DNA of 64,000 nucleotides from assembly GCF_003664585.1 (NCBI RefSeq), contig NZ_RCHI01000003.1, positions 1 to 64,000 of the forward strand, in the 5' to 3' direction. Position numbers and translations under genes: made by a program. This stretch comes from Paenirhodobacter hankyongi (GTDB taxonomy: Bacteria > Pseudomonadota > Alphaproteobacteria > Rhodobacterales > Rhodobacteraceae). Every line of letters begins with the position of its first letter. The stretch's first letter is position 1. Under the pieces are notes generated by a model. The model was not told the origin of the DNA and did not search any database. It saw only the letters and a program-made list of their open reading frames with translations. Positions 35,444 through 44,313 of the stretch are shown piece by piece.

Positions 35444-36447
35444 GCGCAGCACGGGAAGACGCGGCGCACCGGCCGGTGATCGTCAGCTGCGGCGACCCCT
35501 CGGGCATCGGCCCCGAGATCGCCGCGAAGGCCTGGGAAATCCTTGGCGCGGCGCTGCCCTTCGTCTGGGTCGGCGATCCGGCGCATCTGCCGCGCGGCAC
35601 CAGGATCCGCGAGATTGCCGAACCCGCCGAGGCGATGCTGCATGCGGGCTCGGCCCTGCCGGTGCTGCCGCATGCCTTCCCGGCCGCGGCGCTGCCCGGC
35701 CAGCCCGATCCGGCCAACGCCACCGCGGTGATCGAGGTGATCGCCCGCGCCGTCGAGATCGTGCGCGCGGGCGAGGGCAGCGCGCTGACCACCGCCCCGA
35801 TCCACAAGAAGGCGCTGCATGACGGCGCGAATTTCGCCTTCCCGGGCCATACCGAATACCTCGCCCATCTGGCGGGGGGGGCGCGGGTGGTGATGATGCT
35901 CGCCGCCGAAAGCGCCACGCCGCCGCTGCGCGTGGTGCCGACGACGATCCATATCGCGCTGAGCGCGGTGCCCAAGGCCTTCACCCCCGAGCTGCTGCGC
36001 GAGACCGTGCGGATCACCGCCGAGGGGCTGCGCCGCGATTTCGCGATCGAGAACCCGCAGCTGGCCGTCGCCGGTCTGAACCCGCATGCGGGCGAAGGCG
36101 GCGCGATGGGGCACGAGGAGCTCGACTGGATGAACGACACCCTCGCCGGGCTGCGTGCCGAGGGCTTTGCCGTCGCCGGGCCGCTGCCGGCCGACACGAT
36201 GTTCCACGCCGGGGCGCGGGCGCGCTATGACGCGGCGATCTGCGCCTATCATGATCAGGCGCTGATCCCGATCAAGACGCTCGATTTCGACGGCGGGGTG
36301 AATGTGACGCTCGGCCTGCCCTTCGTGCGCACCTCGCCCGATCACGGCACCGCCTATGACATCGCGGGCCAGGGCCGCGCCAATCCGGCCAGCCTGATCT
36401 CGGCGCTGAAGATGGCGGCGAAGATGGGGGCCGCGCGGGCGCGCTGA
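35440..36447 (+). CDS. pdxA: 4-hydroxythreonine-4-phosphate dehydrogenase PdxA
   Basis: A 335-residue NAD-dependent enzyme of pyridoxal 5'-phosphate synthesis. It shows [20 protein letters not shown] at the N-terminus, [26 protein letters not shown] (His of the metal site), [16 protein letters not shown] and [44 protein letters not shown], all standard PdxA motifs. The ATG overlaps the surA stop (ATGA). The run of seven G near 35874-35880 keeps the frame. The next gene, rsmA, starts 119 bases further on. Confidence 0.95.
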   Translation: MSAAREDAAHRPVIVSCGDPSGIGPEIAAKAWEILGAALPFVWVGDPAHLPRGTRIREIAEPAEAMLHAGSALPVLPHAFPAAALPGQPDPANATAVIEVIARAVEIVRAGEGSALTTAPIHKKALHDGANFAFPGHTEYLAHLAGGARVVMMLAAESATPPLRVVPTTIHIALSAVPKAFTPELLRETVRITAEGLRRDFAIENPQLAVAGLNPHAGEGGAMGHEELDWMNDTLAGLRAEGFAVAGPLPADTMFHAGARARYDAAICAYHDQALIPIKTLDFDGGVNVTLGLPFVRTSPDHGTAYDIAGQGRANPASLISALKMAAKMGAARAR

Positions 36448-36510
36448 CGTGCTTGCCGTTGCCGCCCGGGGACAGTATGCCCGGGCGCGACGCGGCCGGG
36501 GGCCGTGAGA

Positions 36511-36557
36511 CCGGGGGCCAGCCCCCGGACCCCCGAGGTATTTGCGGCAAGATGAAG
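36511..36557 (+). repeat. Dispersed intergenic repeat, copy 2 (partial)
   Basis: CCGGGGGCCAGCCCCCGG, a hairpin, followed by ACCCCCGAGGTATTTGCGG and CAAGATGAAG. The second half matches copies at 24861-24889 and 43308-43335. Here the right end runs into the ribosome binding site of rsmA, so the repeat contributes part of that gene's 5' leader. Confidence 0.65.
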
Positions 36558-36566
36558 GAACGGATC

Positions 36567-37409
36567 ATGGCGGCGATCGACGGGCTTCCCCCTCTGCGCG
36601 AGGTGATCCGCGACCATGAGCTGGTGGCGAAGAAGAGCCTTGGCCAGAACTTCCTGCTGGATCTGAACCTGACCGCCAAGATCGCGCGCGCCGCGGGCGA
36701 TCTGAGCGGCTGCGACGTGCTCGAGGTCGGCCCCGGGCCGGGCGGTCTGACCCGCGGCCTCCTTGCCGAGGGCGCGCGCCGGGTGCTTGCCGTCGAGAAG
36801 GACAGCCGCTGCCTGCCGGCGCTGGCCGAGATCGCGGCGCATTACCCGGGCCGGCTGGAAGTCATCAACGGCGATGCGCTGGAGATCGACGTGCGCGCCC
36901 ATCTGACGCCGCCGATCCGGATCGCCGCGAACCTGCCCTACAACGTCGGCACCGAGCTGCTGATCCGCTGGCTGACGCCGCCGGACTGGCCGCCGTTCTG
37001 GGACAGCCTGACGCTGATGTTCCAGAAGGAGGTGGCCGAGCGGATCGTGGCAAAGCCCGGCTCCAACCATTACGGGCGGCTGGCGCTGCTGGCGCAATGG
37101 CGCTGCGAGGCGAAGATCGTGATGGTGCTGCCGCCCGAGGCCTTCACCCCGGCGCCGAAGGTGCATTCGGCGGTGGTGCATCTGCGCGCCCTGCCCGAGC
37201 CGCGGTTCCCGGCCGATCCGAAGGTTCTGGAACGCGTCGTCGCCGCCGCCTTCAACCAGCGCCGCAAGATGCTGCGGGCCGCGCTGAAGGGCGTGCATCC
37301 GAACATCGAGGCGCTACTCGAGGAGGCCGGCATCGCGCCGACCGAGCGGGCCGAACGTGTCTCGCTCGAGGCATTCTGCACCCTCGCCCGGCTCGTCGCC
37401 CGCGGCTGA
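36567..37409 (+). CDS. rsmA: 16S rRNA (adenine1518/1519-N6)-dimethyltransferase RsmA (KsgA)
   Basis: A 280-residue SAM-dependent enzyme that dimethylates two adjacent adenines in 16S rRNA helix 45. Motifs are [11 protein letters not shown] (family start), [16 protein letters not shown] (SAM loop), NGDALEID, and [18 protein letters not shown], which contains the catalytic [16 protein letters not shown] follows in the C-terminal domain. I chose the ATG at 36567 because AAGGAA is well spaced; an in-frame ATG at 36552 lies inside the dispersed repeat. It follows pdxA as in many proteobacteria. Confidence 0.95.
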   Translation: MAAIDGLPPLREVIRDHELVAKKSLGQNFLLDLNLTAKIARAAGDLSGCDVLEVGPGPGGLTRGLLAEGARRVLAVEKDSRCLPALAEIAAHYPGRLEVINGDALEIDVRAHLTPPIRIAANLPYNVGTELLIRWLTPPDWPPFWDSLTLMFQKEVAERIVAKPGSNHYGRLALLAQWRCEAKIVMVLPPEAFTPAPKVHSAVVHLRALPEPRFPADPKVLERVVAAAFNQRRKMLRAALKGVHPNIEALLEEAGIAPTERAERVSLEAFCTLARLVARG

Positions 37410-37422
37410 GCGCAAAAAGGCG

Positions 37423-37451
37423 AAGGCCCCGCAACGGATTGCAGGGCCTTT
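37423..37451. terminator. Bidirectional intrinsic terminator between rsmA and the DUF4167 gene
   Basis: AAGGCCC-C-GCAA paired with TTGC-A-GGGCCTT around CGGA, followed by TT on the plus side and preceded by AAAAAGG, which gives a U-rich tail in the opposite direction. It lies between convergent genes. Confidence 0.75.
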
Positions 37452-37480
37452 CGGACTTTCGGAAAATCTGGAAACCGGGC

Positions 37481-38152
37481 TCAGTCGCCCGAGGGCGCCG
37501 CCGGAGCCTCGGCCGGGGCGGCATCGCCCTGCCCGTCGGCCTTGTCGCTCTTCTTGCTGCGCGACGAGGTCGAGCGGCTGCGCGAGGAGGAGGACGAGCG
37601 GCTGCGCGGTTTCTTCGGCGCGGGCTCGGCGCCCGCTTCGGCGCTGTCCTCGACCTGAGGTGCGGGCGCGGCCGGTGCCGGCGCGCTTTCGGCCTGCCGC
37701 TCGGGCGTCAGCACGAGGCCCGGGCCGTCATCCTCGGTCGCGAAGGCTTCGGGCATCGCCGTGCCTTCCTCGATCCGCGGTTCGCGCTCGGGACGCTCCT
37801 GCCGGTCACGGTTGCCGGTCTGGCCGCCGTTCTGACCGCCCTGCTGGCCGCCATTGCCGCCCTGCTGCGGGAAGCTGCGTTGCCGCTCTTCCTGCTCGCG
37901 CGCCATCTCGCGCTGCGCCTCGCCCAGCATCCGGGTGTAATGCTCGGCATGCTGCAGGAAGTTCTGCTCGGCGACGCGGTCGTTGCCAAGCTGCGCATCC
38001 CGCGCCAGCGCGAGATACTTGTCGATGATCTGCTGCGGCGTGCCGCGCACCTTGCCCTCGGGGCCGGAGCTGTCGAACACCCGGTTGATGATGTTGCCGA
38101 TCGAGCGCTGACGGTTCGACTTATTGCGCGAACGGGATTTGGAAGATCTCAT
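37481..38152 (-). CDS. DUF4167 domain protein, RNA-binding-like basic protein
   Basis: A 223-residue protein. The N-terminal DUF4167 domain (about 1-85) reads SKSRSRNKSNRQRSIGNIINRVFDSSGPEGKVRGTP then QQIIDKYLALARDAQLGNDRVAEQNFLQHAEHYTRML, characteristic of alphaproteobacteria. The middle is Gln/Gly-rich and the C-terminus is disordered: Pro/Ala stretches, then a Ser/Arg-rich block (about 185-205) and a Lys/Asp end. Its function is not established; the composition suggests nucleic acid binding. GAAGG lies before the ATG. prmC and prfA are upstream on the same strand. Confidence 0.85.
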   Translation of the reverse strand: MRSSKSRSRNKSNRQRSIGNIINRVFDSSGPEGKVRGTPQQIIDKYLALARDAQLGNDRVAEQNFLQHAEHYTRMLGEAQREMAREQEERQRSFPQQGGNGGQQGGQNGGQTGNRDRQERPEREPRIEEGTAMPEAFATEDDGPGLVLTPERQAESAPAPAAPAPQVEDSAEAGAEPAPKKPRSRSSSSSRSRSTSSRSKKSDKADGQGDAAPAEAPAAPSGD

Positions 38153-38366
38153 GGGCCTTCGTCTGTTGAGCCCCTCGGGGGCGCTGAAGTCCGGGCCACG
38201 ATCGGATTGAAGGATCGGGCCCGCCAGGGGTGCGGCCGGTCTGTCCGGGCGATGCCCGTGAACCGTCTGACCCGCAGTGGAGAGCTGAGCCGTGCGGGGG
38301 ATCGAATTTCCGTCCTGCACGGGAACGACTAAGCATTTCACGCGCGCCCGTGCAAGCCGGAAATTG

Positions 38367-38380
38367 CAAAACGGCGCCGT
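38367..38380 (-). terminator. Short perfect palindrome after prmC
   Basis: AAACGGCGCCGTTT, extended by flanking GCG and TGC on the minus strand and followed by AATTT, lies about 30 bases past the prmC stop. It may be a weak terminator. The rest of the spacer 38153-38409 must hold the DUF4167 promoter; I see no other element. Confidence 0.4.
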
Positions 38381-38409
38381 TTCGCGCAGGAAAAGCGCCG
38401 AAACCAGCC

Positions 38410-39267
38410 TCAGACGCAGCCGCAACCGCCCTCTTGCGCCGGCTTGCGGCCGATCACCACACGGTCGCGGCCATCAAGATCGCGGCGGATCTCGATCCGC
38501 TCGAAGCCCTGCGCGGCCAGCAGCTCCGAGACCGCGGCGCCCTGCGTCGGGCCGATCTCGAACAGCACCCGCCCGCCCGGCAGCAGCCGCGCCCCGGCGC
38601 CACGCGCGAGCGCGCGATAGGCGTCAAGCCCGTCGCCGCCCGGGGTCAGCGCGCCGCGGGGTTCCCAGTCGCGCACCTCGGGGGCAAGGCCCGCCATTTC
38701 CGCCTCGGCGATATAGGGCGGGTTCGAGACGATCAGGTCGAAGACCCCGCTCACCCCGGCGAACCAGTCCGAGCGGAGCAGCCGCACCCGCGCCGCAAGC
38801 CCGAGCGCCGCGGCGTTCTCGCCCGCAACCGCAAGTGCTGCCTCGGAAAGATCGGTGCCGGTGCCGGTGGCGAAGGGCATGTCGGCAAGCAGGCTGAGCA
38901 GGATGCAGCCGGTGCCGGTGCCAAGGTCGATCACCCGCGCGAAGGGCTCCTCGAGCGCCGCGGCGACCAGCAGCTCGGTCTCGGGGCGCGGGTCGAGCGT
39001 GTCGCGGGTGACGCGGAATTCGTGCCGCCAGAACCGGCGCCGGCCGGTGATCTGTGCGACCGGCTGATGCGCCGCGCGCGCCGCAAGCGCCGCATCGAAG
39101 GCCGCCTGCTGATCGGCGGTGATCTCGTCGCCCAAGGCCATCGTCAGCCGCTCGGGCGCGACGCCAAGCGCATGCGCCATCAGCCGGCGCGCATCGCCCG
39201 CCGCCCCCTCGATCCCGGCGGCATTGAGCGCCCGGGTGCCGAGAACCAGGGACTCCTGCGCCCTCAT
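38410..39267 (-). CDS. prmC: Peptide chain release factor N5-glutamine methyltransferase PrmC
   Basis: A 285-residue SAM enzyme that methylates the glutamine of the GGQ motif in release factors. It has an N-terminal helical domain, [18 protein letters not shown] (SAM loop) and [16 protein letters not shown], the catalytic NPPY that contacts the target glutamine. The tail EGGCGCV is Cys-rich, an unusual end. The ATG overlaps the prfA stop (ATGA), so the enzyme is translated with its own substrate. Confidence 0.95.
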   Translation of the reverse strand: MRAQESLVLGTRALNAAGIEGAAGDARRLMAHALGVAPERLTMALGDEITADQQAAFDAALAARAAHQPVAQITGRRRFWRHEFRVTRDTLDPRPETELLVAAALEEPFARVIDLGTGTGCILLSLLADMPFATGTGTDLSEAALAVAGENAAALGLAARVRLLRSDWFAGVSGVFDLIVSNPPYIAEAEMAGLAPEVRDWEPRGALTPGGDGLDAYRALARGAGARLLPGGRVLFEIGPTQGAAVSELLAAQGFERIEIRRDLDGRDRVVIGRKPAQEGGCGCV

Positions 39268-40319
39268 CCCTCCATCTCCGCCAGCCGCGCCGCCTGATCG
39301 TCGGCAATCAGCGCGTCGATCACCGTGTCGAGATCGCCGTTCAGGATCTGCGTCAGGGAATAGAGCGTCAGGTTGATGCGGTGATCGGTCATCCGCCCCT
39401 GCGGGAAGTTGTAGGTGCGGATCCGCTCGGAGCGATCGCCCGAGCCGACCTGCGCGCGCCGGTCGGCCGAACGCTCCGAGGCCAGCCGCTCGCGCTCCAT
39501 CTCGTAAAGCCGCGCGCGCAGCACCGCCATCGCATTGGCGCGGTTCTGGTGCTGTGACTTCTCGGAAGAGGTGACGACGATGCCGGTCGGCAGGTGGGTG
39601 ATGCGCACCGCCGAGTCGGTGGTGTTCACATGCTGCCCGCCCGCGCCCGAGCTGCGCATCGTGTCGATGCGGATGTCGCCCGCCGGAATGTCGATGTCGA
39701 CCTCCTCGGCCTCGGGCAGCACCGCGACGGTCGCGGCCGAGGTGTGGATGCGCCCGCCCGCCTCGGTCTCGGGCACGCGCTGCACCCGGTGCACGCCGCT
39801 TTCGTATTTCATCCGGGCGAAGACGCCCTCGCCCTCGATCCGCGCCGTGGCTTCCTTGACCCCGCCAAGCTCCGAGGGGGTCAGCTCCATCAGCTCGAAG
39901 CGCCAGCCCCTGGTCTCGGCATAGCGCTGATACATGCGCAAAAGGTCGCCCGCGAACAGCGCCGCCTCGTCGCCGCCGGTGCCGGGGCGGATCTCGAGGA
40001 TCGCCGGGCGGGCATCGGCCGCGTCCTTGGGCAGAAGTGCCAGACGCAGCGCCTGCTCCATCTCGGGGATGCGGGCGCGCAGCCGCGGCAGCTCTTCCTC
40101 GGCCAGCGCCTTCATCTCGGGGTCGGTCAACCAGCCCTCGGCCTCGGTCACATCCTCGAGCGCCTGGCGATAGGCGGCGATTTCCTCGACCACCGGGCGC
40201 AGCTCGGAATATTCGCGCGACAGCGCCGCGATCTCGGCAGGTGCGGTGGCGACGTTCAGCTTCGCCCCGACAAAGTCGAAGCGCTGCGTGATCTGGGCAA
40301 GTTTCTCGAGCGGGACCAT
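39264..40319 (-). CDS. prfA: Peptide chain release factor 1
   Basis: A 351-residue RF1, which reads UAA and UAG. The catalytic GGQ lies in [20 protein letters not shown], and domains 2 and 4 are complete with [20 protein letters not shown] and [31 protein letters not shown]. It begins [17 protein letters not shown] as usual. It forms a two-gene unit with prmC and is divergent from the sufT-like gene across 105 bases. Confidence 0.95.
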   Translation of the reverse strand: MVPLEKLAQITQRFDFVGAKLNVATAPAEIAALSREYSELRPVVEEIAAYRQALEDVTEAEGWLTDPEMKALAEEELPRLRARIPEMEQALRLALLPKDAADARPAILEIRPGTGGDEAALFAGDLLRMYQRYAETRGWRFELMELTPSELGGVKEATARIEGEGVFARMKYESGVHRVQRVPETEAGGRIHTSAATVAVLPEAEEVDIDIPAGDIRIDTMRSSGAGGQHVNTTDSAVRITHLPTGIVVTSSEKSQHQNRANAMAVLRARLYEMERERLASERSADRRAQVGSGDRSERIRTYNFPQGRMTDHRINLTLYSLTQILNGDLDTVIDALIADDQAARLAEMEG

Positions 40320-40424
40320 GCCGCGGATGTGACGTTTTCATCTCTCCGGGTCAAGCCCCGCGCTCTTTACCTTTGCCGGGCATTCCCTATATAAACGCTC
40401 GACTTTCGCAGATGCGGGTTCGCC

Positions 40425-40790
40425 ATGACCATCGAAGACCAGACGCCCCTCGAGGGCACGCCGCTCATCAAGCCCTCGACCACCGACCATCCGCTGTTCG
40501 ACGCCGTGGTGGAGGCCTGCCGCACGGTCTTCGACCCTGAAATCCCTGTGAATATCTACGATCTGGGCCTTGTCTACACGATCGAGATCAACGCCGCGAA
40601 CGAGGTCGAGATCGTGATGACCCTGACCGCGCCGGGCTGCCCGGTGGCGGGCGAGATGCCCGAATGGGTGCAGAACGCGGTCGAGTCGGTGCCGGGCGTG
40701 CAGGCGGTGAATGTCGAGATGACCTTCCAGCCGCAATGGGGCATGGACATGATGTCGGACGAGGCGCGGCTCGAACTCGGGTTCATGTGA
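40425..40790 (+). CDS. sufT: MIP18/DUF59 family Fe-S cluster assembly protein (SufT type)
   Basis: A 121-residue protein with the core DAVVEACRTVFDPEIPVNIYDLGLVYTIEI and MTLTAPGCPVAGEMPEWVQNAVESVPGV, the MIP18 family pattern. Its conserved cysteine lies in TAPGCP. Members carry out late steps of iron-sulfur protein maturation. It is a single gene here rather than part of a suf operon, though an IscA-type gene lies 1.3 kb downstream in the same direction. Confidence 0.88.
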   Translation: MTIEDQTPLEGTPLIKPSTTDHPLFDAVVEACRTVFDPEIPVNIYDLGLVYTIEINAANEVEIVMTLTAPGCPVAGEMPEWVQNAVESVPGVQAVNVEMTFQPQWGMDMMSDEARLELGFM

Positions 40791-40861
40791 GCCGCCGGGG
40801 CAGAAATCGGGGCAGAAATTCCGCGCTTCCCCCTTGTCGGCCGCGCCGCGCGCGCCAAAAT

Positions 40862-40877
40862 TGAACTCATCCGTTCA
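40862..40877. promoter_or_regulatory. Inverted repeat upstream of the Old Yellow Enzyme gene
   Basis: TGAAC-TCATCC-GTTCA, with perfect 5-base arms, is centred about 50 bases before the ATG at 40920. It could be the operator of a redox- or electrophile-sensing repressor. No regulator gene is adjacent. Confidence 0.35.
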
Positions 40878-40919
40878 CTCTGGCGCGCAGGTCGCGCCGC
40901 ACAAGGGACAGTCTTTCCG

Positions 40920-41993
40920 ATGACCGACACGCTGTTTTCGCCGGGCCAGCTTGGCCAGATCGAGATCGCCAATCGCCTGGTGATGGCACCGCTCACCCGC
41001 AACCGTGCGCCGGATCTGGTGCCGACCGAGCTCACCGTCGAATATTACCGCCAGCGCGCCAGCGCCGGGCTGATCGTCTCCGAGGGCACGCAGATCTCGC
41101 CGATGGGCCAGGGCTATGCCTGGACGCCGGGGATCTATTCTCCCGAACAGGTCGCCGGCTGGCGCAAGGTCACCGATGCGGTGCATGCCGCGGGCGGCAA
41201 GATCGTCGCGCAGCTGTGGCATGTCGGCCGGATCTCGCATCCGGTGCTGCTGAACGGCGCCCTGCCCGTCGCGCCCTCGGCGCTCTCGGCCCATTCCAAG
41301 ACCTTCGACGGCACCGGCTTCGTCGAGACGGTGACGCCGCGCGCCCTCGAGGCCGACGAGATCCCCGCGATCTTCGCCGATTACGCCCATGCCGCGCGCT
41401 GCGCCGACGAGGCGGGCTTCGACGGGGTCGAGATCCACGCCGCGAACGGCTATCTGATCGACCAGTTCCTGCGCGACACCTCGAACACCCGCACCGACGA
41501 TTGGGGCGGATCGATCGCCAACCGCGTGCGCTTCCTTGCGGGCGTGCTCGAGGCGGTGGTGGGCGTGCTCGGCGCCGGCCGCACCGGCATCCGCCTCTCG
41601 CCCTGGTCGAATGCGAACAATGTCGGCCTCGACAGCGACACGCCGGCGCTTGTCGCCGCGGTGGCCGAGGTGCTGAACGCCCATCCGCTCGCCTTCGTCC
41701 ATGTCGTCGAGGGCCAGACCGGCGGGGCGCGCGATTACCCCGAGGCCGAGCTTGCCGCCTTCCGCGCCGCGCTGACCGCCCCCTATATCGCGAACAACGG
41801 CTATACGCGGGCAACGGCACTCGCCGCCGTCGCCTCGGGCGCGGCCTATGCCGTGGCCTTCGGCCGGCCCTTCATCGCCAACCCCGACCTGCCCGCCCGG
41901 CTGGCCGCCGACGCACCGCTGAACCCGCTGCGCCCGGCCCTGCTCTATGGCGGCGGCGCGGAGGGCTACACCGACTATCCCGCCCTCGGCTGA
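40920..41993 (+). CDS. Old Yellow Enzyme family alkene reductase
   Basis: A 357-residue FMN-dependent TIM-barrel enzyme that reduces activated C=C bonds or nitro groups with NADPH. It opens LFSPGQLGQIEIANRLVMAPLTRNRA, contains LWHVGRISHP and the substrate-binding pair in DGVEIHAANGYLIDQFLRD (in the HxxN position) followed by TNTR-like NTRTDDWGGSIANRVRF, and ends with AFGRPFIANPDLPARL. The length matches NemA-type enzymes. It is probably monocistronic, with an inverted repeat in its promoter region. Confidence 0.93.
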   Translation: MTDTLFSPGQLGQIEIANRLVMAPLTRNRAPDLVPTELTVEYYRQRASAGLIVSEGTQISPMGQGYAWTPGIYSPEQVAGWRKVTDAVHAAGGKIVAQLWHVGRISHPVLLNGALPVAPSALSAHSKTFDGTGFVETVTPRALEADEIPAIFADYAHAARCADEAGFDGVEIHAANGYLIDQFLRDTSNTRTDDWGGSIANRVRFLAGVLEAVVGVLGAGRTGIRLSPWSNANNVGLDSDTPALVAAVAEVLNAHPLAFVHVVEGQTGGARDYPEAELAAFRAALTAPYIANNGYTRATALAAVASGAAYAVAFGRPFIANPDLPARLAADAPLNPLRPALLYGGGAEGYTDYPALG

Positions 41994-42061
41994 CCCGTGC
42001 GGGGCGGGTTGTCCGCCCGCCCCGCACGCCCTATCTTGGGCCCATCACAGGAGCCGCCCCG

Positions 42062-42421
42062 ATGTTCGCCATTCCCGGAAAACCGCCCGTCACCCTCACC
42101 CCCGCCGCCGCCGCGCAGATCGCCCGGCTGATGGCGCGCGAACAGGCCGCGGGCTTTCGCATCGGGGTGAAGAAGGGCGGCTGCGCCGGCATGGAATACA
42201 CCATGGAGATCGCGCAGGAGGCGGGCCCGATGGATATCGTGGTCGAGGACGGCCCGGCCCGGGTGCTGATCGCGCCGATGGCGCAGATGTTCATGATCGG
42301 CACCGAGATCGACTATGAGACCGGCCTGCTGGAATCGGGCTTCAAGTTCCGCAACCCGAATGTGGTCGAGACCTGCGGCTGCGGCGAGTCGATCAAGTTC
42401 CGCGAGGCGGACGCCGACTGA
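42062..42421 (+). CDS. HesB/IscA-type iron-sulfur cluster carrier (SufA-like)
   Basis: A 119-residue A-type carrier. VTLTPAAAAQIARLMAREQA begins the domain and the three cluster-binding cysteines are in VKKGGCAGMEY (Cys41) and VETCGCGESIKF (Cys105, Cys107 by count). Such proteins pass 2Fe-2S or 4Fe-4S clusters to apo-enzymes. The IGVKKGGCAGMEYTME version resembles SufA/IscA. It is a separate gene between the alkene reductase and tpiA. Confidence 0.9.
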   Translation: MFAIPGKPPVTLTPAAAAQIARLMAREQAAGFRIGVKKGGCAGMEYTMEIAQEAGPMDIVVEDGPARVLIAPMAQMFMIGTEIDYETGLLESGFKFRNPNVVETCGCGESIKFREADAD

Positions 42422-42519
42422 CACGGCCGACTGTTGGCGTTATCATCCGCGGGCGCGGCGCTTTGCGCCTTCCCCAGCCCCGGCCCCTGCCCTAATCTGG
42501 CGCAAACATGGAGGGGCGG

Positions 42520-43266
42520 ATGCGCAGAAAACTCGCGGCAGGCAACTGGAAGATGAACGGCGTCACGGCGAGCCTCGCCGAGGTTGACGCGCTGATCGCG
42601 GCCCATCCGACGCCGCGCTCCGAGGTGCTGCTGTGCCCGCCCGCGACGCTGGTCGGGCAGATGGCGGCGCGTGCCGCGGGCCGCATCGCGGTCGGCGGGC
42701 AGGATTGCCACATGAAAGCCGCGGGCGCGCATACCGGCGACATCGCCGCCGCAATGCTCAAGGATGCGGGCGCAAGCCATGTCATCCTCGGCCATTCCGA
42801 GCGCCGCGCCGATCACGCCGAGACAAATGCGATGGTGCGCGCCAAGGCCGCGGCCGCGCGCGAGGCGGATCTGGTCGCGGTGATCTGCGTCGGCGAGACC
42901 GAGGCCGAACGCGACGCGGGCGCGACGCTCGAGGTGATCGGCCGCCAGCTTTACGATTCCACCCCCGACGGCGCCACCGGCGCGAATACGGTGATCGCCT
43001 ACGAGCCCGTCTGGGCGATCGGCACCGGCCGCACGCCGACGCTCGAACAGATCGCCGAGGTGCATGATTTCATGCGCTCGGAACTTGCCGGCCGCTTCGG
43101 CGCCGCCGAGGCCGGCAAGATCCGCCTGCTCTACGGCGGCTCGGTCAAGCCCTCGAACGCGAAGGAGATCTTCGCCACCTCGAACGTCGACGGCGCGCTG
43201 GTTGGCGGGGCCAGCCTGAAAGCCGCGGACTTCGGCGCGATCCTCGCCGCGCTCGACGAGGCCTGA
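42520..43266 (+). CDS. tpiA: Triosephosphate isomerase
   Basis: A 248-residue glycolytic TIM barrel. It begins [14 protein letters not shown] with the catalytic lysine, has VILGHSERR with the electrophilic histidine, [11 protein letters not shown] with the general-base glutamate and the mobile loop, and [13 protein letters not shown] for phosphate binding. GGAGGGG precedes the ATG at 42520; an in-frame ATG 12 bases earlier overlaps this site and is less likely. A long composite inverted repeat follows its stop codon. Confidence 0.95.
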   Translation: MRRKLAAGNWKMNGVTASLAEVDALIAAHPTPRSEVLLCPPATLVGQMAARAAGRIAVGGQDCHMKAAGAHTGDIAAAMLKDAGASHVILGHSERRADHAETNAMVRAKAAAAREADLVAVICVGETEAERDAGATLEVIGRQLYDSTPDGATGANTVIAYEPVWAIGTGRTPTLEQIAEVHDFMRSELAGRFGAAEAGKIRLLYGGSVKPSNAKEIFATSNVDGALVGGASLKAADFGAILAALDEA

Positions 43267-43274
43267 AACAGGAA

Positions 43275-43395
43275 GGGGGCGCTGCCCCCTCTTGGCTGCG
43301 CCAATTCACCCCCGAGGTATTTCCGGCAAGGAGAAAGCACGACGTCTTTCTCTTCCAATATCCGCAACACTCCCGGGGGTGAGGGCAGCGCCCCC
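43275..43395. repeat. Head-to-head pair of the dispersed repeat forming a long hairpin between tpiA and lrp
   Basis: The left half (43275-43335) matches copy 1 at 24825. The right half is its diverged inverse. Three nested perfect arm pairs are visible: GGGGGCGCTGCCC (43275-43287) with 43383-43395, TCACCCCCG (43306-43314) with 43374-43382, and GAGAAAG (43331-43337) with CTTTCTC (43346-43352). It fills the gap between two convergent genes, so it could terminate transcription in both directions. Confidence 0.75.
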
Positions 43396-43403
43396 TGTCG
43401 CGC

Positions 43404-43865
43404 TCACAGCGGCAGCAACGTCGTCGACTTGATCTCTTCCATGCTCAAAAGCGCGGTGACGTTGTAGATCTTCACCTCGGAGATCAGCGCCTGATAGAAG
43501 GCGTCATAGGCGCGCGCGTTCTGCACCCGCACCTTCAGGATGTAATCGATGTCGCCCGCCAGCCGGTGCGCCTCGAGCACCTCGGGCCGCTCGCGCAGGG
43601 TGCGCAGGAATTTCTGCTGCCACTCCGCCTCGTGCTCCGAGGTGCGGATCAGCACGAAGAAGCAGGCCTCGAGCCCGAGCGCCTCGGGGTCGAGGATCAC
43701 CGTCTGCCGGCCGATCACGCCCTGCTCCTTCATCCGCCGAATCCGGTTCCACACCGGCGTCTTCGAGGAGCCGACCTTGCGCGCGATCTCGTCGAGCGAC
43801 TGGCTCGCGTCCTCCTGCAGCTGGAAGAGGATTTTCCGATCCATCTCGTCGATCCGGACAGCCAT
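43404..43865 (-). CDS. Lrp/AsnC family regulator, probable regulator of the adjacent sulfate-assimilation genes
   Basis: A 153-residue regulator. The N-terminal helix-turn-helix reads MDRKILFQLQEDASQSLDEIARKV then GSSKTPVWNRIRRMKEQGVI; the C-terminal RAM ligand-binding domain contains GDIDYILKVRVQNARAYDAF. It is divergent from DUF2849-cysI-cysH across 142 bases, the arrangement seen in many Rhodobacteraceae, so control of cysteine biosynthesis is likely. AAGGAG lies upstream of the ATG at 43865. Confidence 0.9.
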   Translation of the reverse strand: MAVRIDEMDRKILFQLQEDASQSLDEIARKVGSSKTPVWNRIRRMKEQGVIGRQTVILDPEALGLEACFFVLIRTSEHEAEWQQKFLRTLRERPEVLEAHRLAGDIDYILKVRVQNARAYDAFYQALISEVKIYNVTALLSMEEIKSTTLLPL

Positions 43866-43958
43866 TCCGCTTTTCTCCTTCGGTCGGGAAATTGATGCCA
43901 CTCGGCGCAGGATGCGGAACAGATGTCCTTATCTGCGCGGGTGACTGGCAGGATACCG

Positions 43959-43987
43959 GGAAAATTTCCTATATTCCAGACAGGAAA
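43959..43987. promoter_or_regulatory. Candidate regulator site and promoter of the cys operon
   Basis: GGAAA-A-TTTCC, a palindrome at 43959-43969, is followed at once by TATATT and then a further GGAAA at 43983. The A+T-rich patch stands out in GC-rich DNA and lies 20-50 bases before the first cys-operon ATG. It is a plausible Lrp-type binding region; no start site is proven. Confidence 0.4.
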
Positions 43988-44007
43988 ACACGTCGCCGGA
44001 GGCCGCC

Positions 44008-44313
44008 ATGAGCCGCAAGTTCACCCCGAAAGTCGTCACCGCCAATGATCTGCGCATGGGCGACGTGGTCTACATGACCGCGGCGGGCAGCTGGACGCGC
44101 GACCATGCCGAGGCCGAGCTGATCGAGGACGAGGCGCATGGCGAGCTGCGGCTGCTGGCGGCGCTCGGCCAGCCGGGCATTGTCGTCGGCCCCTATCTCG
44201 CCGAGGCGCGCGCCGGCGCGAACGGCCCCGAACCCGTCCATTTCCGCGAGGTGTTCCGCACCCGCGGCCCCTCGAACTATCCGCACGGCAAGCAGGAGGC
44301 GGCCCATGTATAA
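44008..44313 (+). CDS. DUF2849 family protein of the sulfate-assimilation operon
   Basis: A 101-residue protein with PKVVTANDLRMGDVVYMTAAGSWT, LPLL-type middle replaced by LRLLAALGQPGIVVGPYLAEA and GPEPVHFREVFRTRGPSNYPHGKQ. DUF2849 sits almost always between cysG and cysI in alphaproteobacteria; its role is unknown. It overlaps cysI by eight bases. Here no cysG precedes it; the gene follows directly on the divergent promoter region. Confidence 0.85.
   Translation: MSRKFTPKVVTANDLRMGDVVYMTAAGSWTRDHAEAELIEDEAHGELRLLAALGQPGIVVGPYLAEARAGANGPEPVHFREVFRTRGPSNYPHGKQEAAHV

Noticed and set aside
35874-35880. Run of seven G in pdxA as a possible frameshift
   Set aside because: The frame continues through all conserved PdxA motifs on both sides, so no shift is present.
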